Shown here in pieces: positions 32,561 through 35,776 of a stretch of DNA of 35,776 nucleotides. The DNA comes from Candidatus Melainabacteria bacterium (GTDB lineage Bacteria > Cyanobacteriota > Vampirovibrionia > Obscuribacterales > Obscuribacteraceae). The notes beneath the pieces were generated by a model. It saw nothing but the letters and a program-made list of their open reading frames with translations, was not told the DNA's origin and made no database searches. The stretch is from positions 1-35,776 of the forward strand of contig PLXC01000024.1 of NCBI GenBank assembly GCA_003151275.1, written 5' to 3'. The position numbers and the translations under genes were made by a program. Within the stretch, counting starts at the first letter, position 1; each line of letters opens with the position of its first letter.

Positions 32561-32741
32561 ACCCCACTAGTGTGCCCAGGCAATCCTAGGATAAGCCGAG
32601 CAGACTTGCGGAGTCGGGCAGCGTAGCTGCAGCAGCCGGGCAGCTTGCGGAGTCGGGCAGCTTGCCGCATAGACCCCACTAGTGTGCATAGGCGCTCCTA
32701 GGATAAGCCGCAGCTTTGCGCAGTCGGACACGTAGCTGCAA
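32516..32741 (+). repeat. Family A tandem array of three units
   Basis: Unit 1 is 74 bp (32516-32589), unit 2 is 112 bp (32590-32701) and unit 3 is partial (32702-32741). Each starts GATAAGCCG. Units 1 and 2 hold two and four 17-18-bp GTCGGGCAGC-type subunits, then the constant part with TAGACCCCACTAGTGTGC. Junctions read ATCCTAGGATAAG or TCCTAGGATAAG. The remaining intergenic sequence to 32912 shows no gene. Confidence 0.95.
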
Positions 32742-32912
32742 GTTGTTTCACCCAGGCATCGAGCAATGACACGATGTCGGGTGGCGCGTCAAACAAACAA
32801 AGATATATATACCGAATACTTTGCCAAGTATAATATCCTTCATTACCGAATCTAACCGTGCAGCCTAACTTTTGTGCACGCGTCTTCGCCACCGCCGAAG
32901 CCAAGGAATTTC

Positions 32913-34217
32913 ATGAGCCGCATCGCCCACAAGCGAACTTACCTCGACCCTATTCATCAGGACATCGTTCTCGACAGGGATAAGCCTGCCGAGCGGCTGA
33001 TCATGGACCTCATTGATACAGAAGAGTTTCAACGCCTGCGCCGAATTCATCAATTGGGCGTCTCCTATTTCACTTTTCAAGGCGCAGAGGGATCTCGATT
33101 TACTCATTCCGTTGGCGTTATGCACGTTGCATCACAACTGGTGAACATGGTCAGCGAGCGCACCGACGGCATAGAGGAGCAGCGTCCACTGATCCTCGCC
33201 TCCGCCTTGCTGCACGATATTGGTCACGGTCCCTATAGCCACGTGACAGAGCAGATTTTGCATTATGACCATGAAGATTGGTCTTGCAAAATCATTTCGG
33301 GCGACACGTGCGTGCACGAAGTTTTAGACAAGTTCGACGATGGTTTAGCTGACAAGATAGTCAAAGTCTTGAAGAAGACCTACTATCCCAAATATGTATC
33401 GCACATAGTTTCCAGCCAACTCGATGTTGATCGCTTCGATTATTTGCTGCGAGATAGCTATATGACGGGCACCGCATATGGTTTATTTGCTTTACAGCGG
33501 ATACTGAGATCGATGGAAATCGATCTGGAGGAAGATCGAATAGTTGTAGTTGGAGAAAAGGGACAGACTGCAGTTGAAGACTACCTATTCGCTCGCTACA
33601 GTATGTACGCTCAAGTTTATTACCACCGCAAAAATCTGGCTGCCCGGGCGCTTCTCAACCAGCTCGTCAATCGTGCTCGCCATCTAATGGAACCAGGAAA
33701 TGGTCCGATTGCTTTCATCGACGGACCGACAAGAAAGTGGCTCACCGGTGAGAAGCTCTCTGTCCAAGAGTATCTCACTTTAGACGATGTGCAAATGACT
33801 TATCACATCAAGCAATGGTCGCAAGACCCGGATCCCGTGCTAGCGGATCTTGCCTCTCGGTTTTTGCATCGTCGCTTATTTAAGGCGACCAAAATTCCCT
33901 TTCATGATCCTAAACAAATTGAAGAGTTGAAGAACGAATCACGAAAAGTAGTTGCAGCTATGGGATTCGATCCGGACTACTACGTGACCGTCGAATCAAC
34001 AGGTTTCCGACCGTATGATTATTATCGACCAGACGCTGATTTGCCACAAACAAACATTGTTGTGCGCACCGACAGTGGTGAGGTAAATGAACTTTCAAAA
34101 CTGTCGTTAACAATCGACGCTCTCGTAAAAGGAAACTATGAATCGAACTGGTTAGTTTATCCAGCTGAAGTCAGCGAAAAAATAAACATGATCAAAAAGC
34201 TGGCACCGACGAGGTAA
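32913..34217 (+). CDS. HD-domain phosphohydrolase (dNTPase/SAMHD1-like)
   Basis: The 434-residue product has RFTHSVGVMHVASQL with the first metal His (H65), the HD pair in LLHDIGHGPYSH (H101, D102, with H105 and H110), and DVDRFDYLLRDSYMTG (D171), which closes the metal site. This arrangement is that of bacterial dGTPase/SAMHD1-related HD proteins (YwfO-like). It may hydrolyse dNTPs or another nucleotide in the cytoplasm. The ATG at 32913 has AAGGA 7 bases upstream and starts the conserved N-terminus (D-P-I-H-x-D-I-x-L); an upstream GTG at 32874 is less likely. The stop lies 7 bases before ffh, so the two genes are probably cotranscribed. Confidence 0.85.
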   Translation: MSRIAHKRTYLDPIHQDIVLDRDKPAERLIMDLIDTEEFQRLRRIHQLGVSYFTFQGAEGSRFTHSVGVMHVASQLVNMVSERTDGIEEQRPLILASALLHDIGHGPYSHVTEQILHYDHEDWSCKIISGDTCVHEVLDKFDDGLADKIVKVLKKTYYPKYVSHIVSSQLDVDRFDYLLRDSYMTGTAYGLFALQRILRSMEIDLEEDRIVVVGEKGQTAVEDYLFARYSMYAQVYYHRKNLAARALLNQLVNRARHLMEPGNGPIAFIDGPTRKWLTGEKLSVQEYLTLDDVQMTYHIKQWSQDPDPVLADLASRFLHRRLFKATKIPFHDPKQIEELKNESRKVVAAMGFDPDYYVTVESTGFRPYDYYRPDADLPQTNIVVRTDSGEVNELSKLSLTIDALVKGNYESNWLVYPAEVSEKINMIKKLAPTR

Positions 34218-34224
34218 CAATTAA

Positions 34225-35748
34225 ATGTTCGACACACTGACAGATCATTTGCAAGGCGCTCTCAAGACGATCAGGGGAGATGCGAAGCTTTCTGCAGACA
34301 ATATTGAAGAGGCGATTCGAGAAGTGCGCAAATCTCTCCTCGAAGCAGACGTCAGTTTAAAGGTAGTCAAACTCTTCATCTCGCGCGTTAGACAGAAAGC
34401 GTTAGGCACAGATGTTATCGATGCCGTTAGTCCGGATCAACAGTTTATAAAAGTAGTCTACGATGAACTTGTCACCATCCTTGGTGGCGAGAACGTGCCA
34501 CTGGACTTAAAAGGTGGACCTGGGATCGTCATGTTGCTAGGGCTACAGGGCTCTGGAAAAACGACAGCCTGCGGCAAGTTGGCGCTGAAGTTAAAGAAAG
34601 AAGGACACAGTCCCCTGCTCGTCGCCTGCGATGTGCAAAGACCAGCGGCGATCAAACAACTGGAAACTCTGGGCAAACAAATCGATGTGCCCGTGTTCAC
34701 AATTCCTGACAGCAAAGATGTTCAAGATATCGGCGAGAAAGCGGTTGAAGAAGCTAAGAGACTGGGTTACAACCCCGTCATTTTAGACACGGCTGGACGA
34801 TTACAAATAGACACCGACCTGATGGCGGAATTACTCATTCTAGACAGGTTCCTTAAGCCGAATGAAAAAATCCTCGTTGTCGATGCGATGACCGGTCAGG
34901 AAGCCGTCAACGTCGCTGAAACATTCAACACACAACTAGACGTAACTGGTCTTTTGCTCACCAAAGTGGACGGTGACGCGCGCGGTGGAGCAGCGCTGTC
35001 TGTGCGGGAAGCAGTCGGCAAACCTGTTAAATATCTCAGCACCGGCGAGAAACTGGATCAACTTGAGGCTTTCTATCCGGACCGTATGGCCAGCCGCATC
35101 CTCGGCATGGGCGATGTGCTCACACTGGTTGAAAGAGCGCAAGAAAACATCAACGAAAAAGACGCCGAAAAGGCTGCAATGCAGATGTTGACTGAAGACT
35201 TCAATCTGGAAATGTTCGTGCAGATGCAACGAATGATGAAAAAAATGGGCCCGATGGGCGACATCATGAAGATGATGGGCATTGGTGGCATGCTCGGTCT
35301 AACCTCTGATGTGCAGGACAAAATCGCTGTCGAGGGCGAAGCAAAATTTCAAATGTACGAACGAGCAATCAACTCAATGACCATTGCCGAGCGCAAAAAA
35401 CCTCAAATTATTGACATGAGTCGGCGCCGCCGCATCGCAAAAGGTTCTGGACTCAAGGACAACGAAGTTGGCCAAATGTTAAATGAGTTTGAGCAAATGC
35501 GAAACATGATGTCCCAAGTTAGAAAAATGTTCGGCGGAGGCGCAGGCGGTCCGCTTGGCGGCTTGCCCGGCATGGGCGGAATGGACCTGTCTGGCGGACT
35601 CTCAGGGCTTTTCGGCGGCTCACCCGCAGGCGGAGCAGGCATGCCAACCATGCCACGTGGAATGCCTCAACTGCCTATGAGACCGCCCAAGGGTCCCCCA
35701 AAAGGTGGCCCACCAAGTGGCTATTACCGCAAAAAGAAGAAACGGTAG
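34225..35748 (+). CDS. ffh: Signal recognition particle protein Ffh (SRP54)
   Basis: The 507-residue product has the N domain (1 to about 90; ALLEADVSLKVV-type helix seen as SLLEADVSLKVVKLF), the GTPase G domain with P-loop GLQGSGKTT (106-114), DVQRPAA, DTAGRLQ and LLTKVDGDARGGAA, and the methionine-rich M domain (about 320-433; FVQMQRMMKKMGPMGDIMKM). The tail (about 434-507) is a Gly/Pro/Met-rich extension ending in basic KKKKR, longer than in many bacteria. Ffh binds 4.5S RNA and targets nascent membrane and secreted proteins with FtsY, which suits the many exported proteins here. The ATG is 7 bases after the HD gene. Confidence 0.97.
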   Translation: MFDTLTDHLQGALKTIRGDAKLSADNIEEAIREVRKSLLEADVSLKVVKLFISRVRQKALGTDVIDAVSPDQQFIKVVYDELVTILGGENVPLDLKGGPGIVMLLGLQGSGKTTACGKLALKLKKEGHSPLLVACDVQRPAAIKQLETLGKQIDVPVFTIPDSKDVQDIGEKAVEEAKRLGYNPVILDTAGRLQIDTDLMAELLILDRFLKPNEKILVVDAMTGQEAVNVAETFNTQLDVTGLLLTKVDGDARGGAALSVREAVGKPVKYLSTGEKLDQLEAFYPDRMASRILGMGDVLTLVERAQENINEKDAEKAAMQMLTEDFNLEMFVQMQRMMKKMGPMGDIMKMMGIGGMLGLTSDVQDKIAVEGEAKFQMYERAINSMTIAERKKPQIIDMSRRRRIAKGSGLKDNEVGQMLNEFEQMRNMMSQVRKMFGGGAGGPLGGLPGMGGMDLSGGLSGLFGGSPAGGAGMPTMPRGMPQLPMRPPKGPPKGGPPSGYYRKKKKR

Positions 35749-35776
35749 GCTTCTCACCTGCTAAAATAACGAACGC

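Noticed and set aside
32516..32741. Possible CRISPR array
   Set aside because: Units are contiguous and of unequal length with no unique spacers between constant repeats, and no cas genes are present.

Overview
The window looks like a stretch of chromosome from a free-living, non-photosynthetic bacterium. My best guess is the Melainabacteria/Vampirovibrionia side of the cyanobacterial lineage (Obscuribacter-like). That placement is an inference from gene flavour: many Ala/Pro-rich secreted proteins, 'LE...FG' repeat proteins, a DUF4388 protein, a cyclophilin with a long linker, GT35 phosphorylase and AdhE. No rRNA or phylogenetic marker comparison was possible. There is no prophage, transposase, CRISPR array, tRNA or rRNA that I can support.

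Layout. 1-3.4 kb: the tail of an unknown gene, two tandem paralogues that each carry two YbjQ-like (heavy-metal-binding) domains, then a coiled-coil membrane protein. 3.4-8 kb (mostly minus): a DUF962/Mpo1-like protein, a ferritin-like di-iron protein, and an adhE-STAS pair for fermentative alcohol metabolism plus a regulator. 8.3-13.5 kb (plus): a large secreted TPR protein and a secreted HEAT-like protein. 13.7-18.6 kb: a secreted matrixin-type protease, NagB, a secreted cyclophilin, a zinc-ribbon protein with two sigma region-4 domains and no region 2, a 59-residue gene divergent from it, and a membrane-anchored SGNH-like protein. 19-24.7 kb (minus): an 'LE-FG' repeat protein, DnaK, a DUF4388/degenerate-GGDEF protein and a metallo-beta-lactamase-fold hydrolase. 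25-28.4 kb: a secreted glycosidase-like TIM barrel, a fatty-acid desaturase and a ribbon-helix-helix protein. 28.7-35.7 kb: glucan phosphorylase divergent from a thioredoxin-like protein, a DUF4149 membrane protein, and an HD phosphohydrolase-ffh pair.

The most unusual content is repetitive. Family A is a small palindromic repeat found at five loci (12939, 14739, 25070, 27770 and a tandem array at 32516), always in the same orientation. In three of these it is read as protein in the same starting frame: an internal 26-residue insert in the HEAT-like protein, a 14-residue insert just after the signal peptide of the glycosidase-like protein, and the last 14 residues plus stop codon of the DUF4149 protein. 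This resembles in behaviour, not in sequence, the protein-coding palindromic elements known from Rickettsia. Family B is a GC-rich element at about 2303, 24811 and 28644; its first copy seems to carry a 44-bp insertion with a family A-like hairpin core.

Other points worth testing are the orphan tandem sigma region-4 protein, a STAS protein with Asp where the phosphorylated Ser normally sits, and a 10-11-10 inverted repeat centred on the probable dnaK -10 box.
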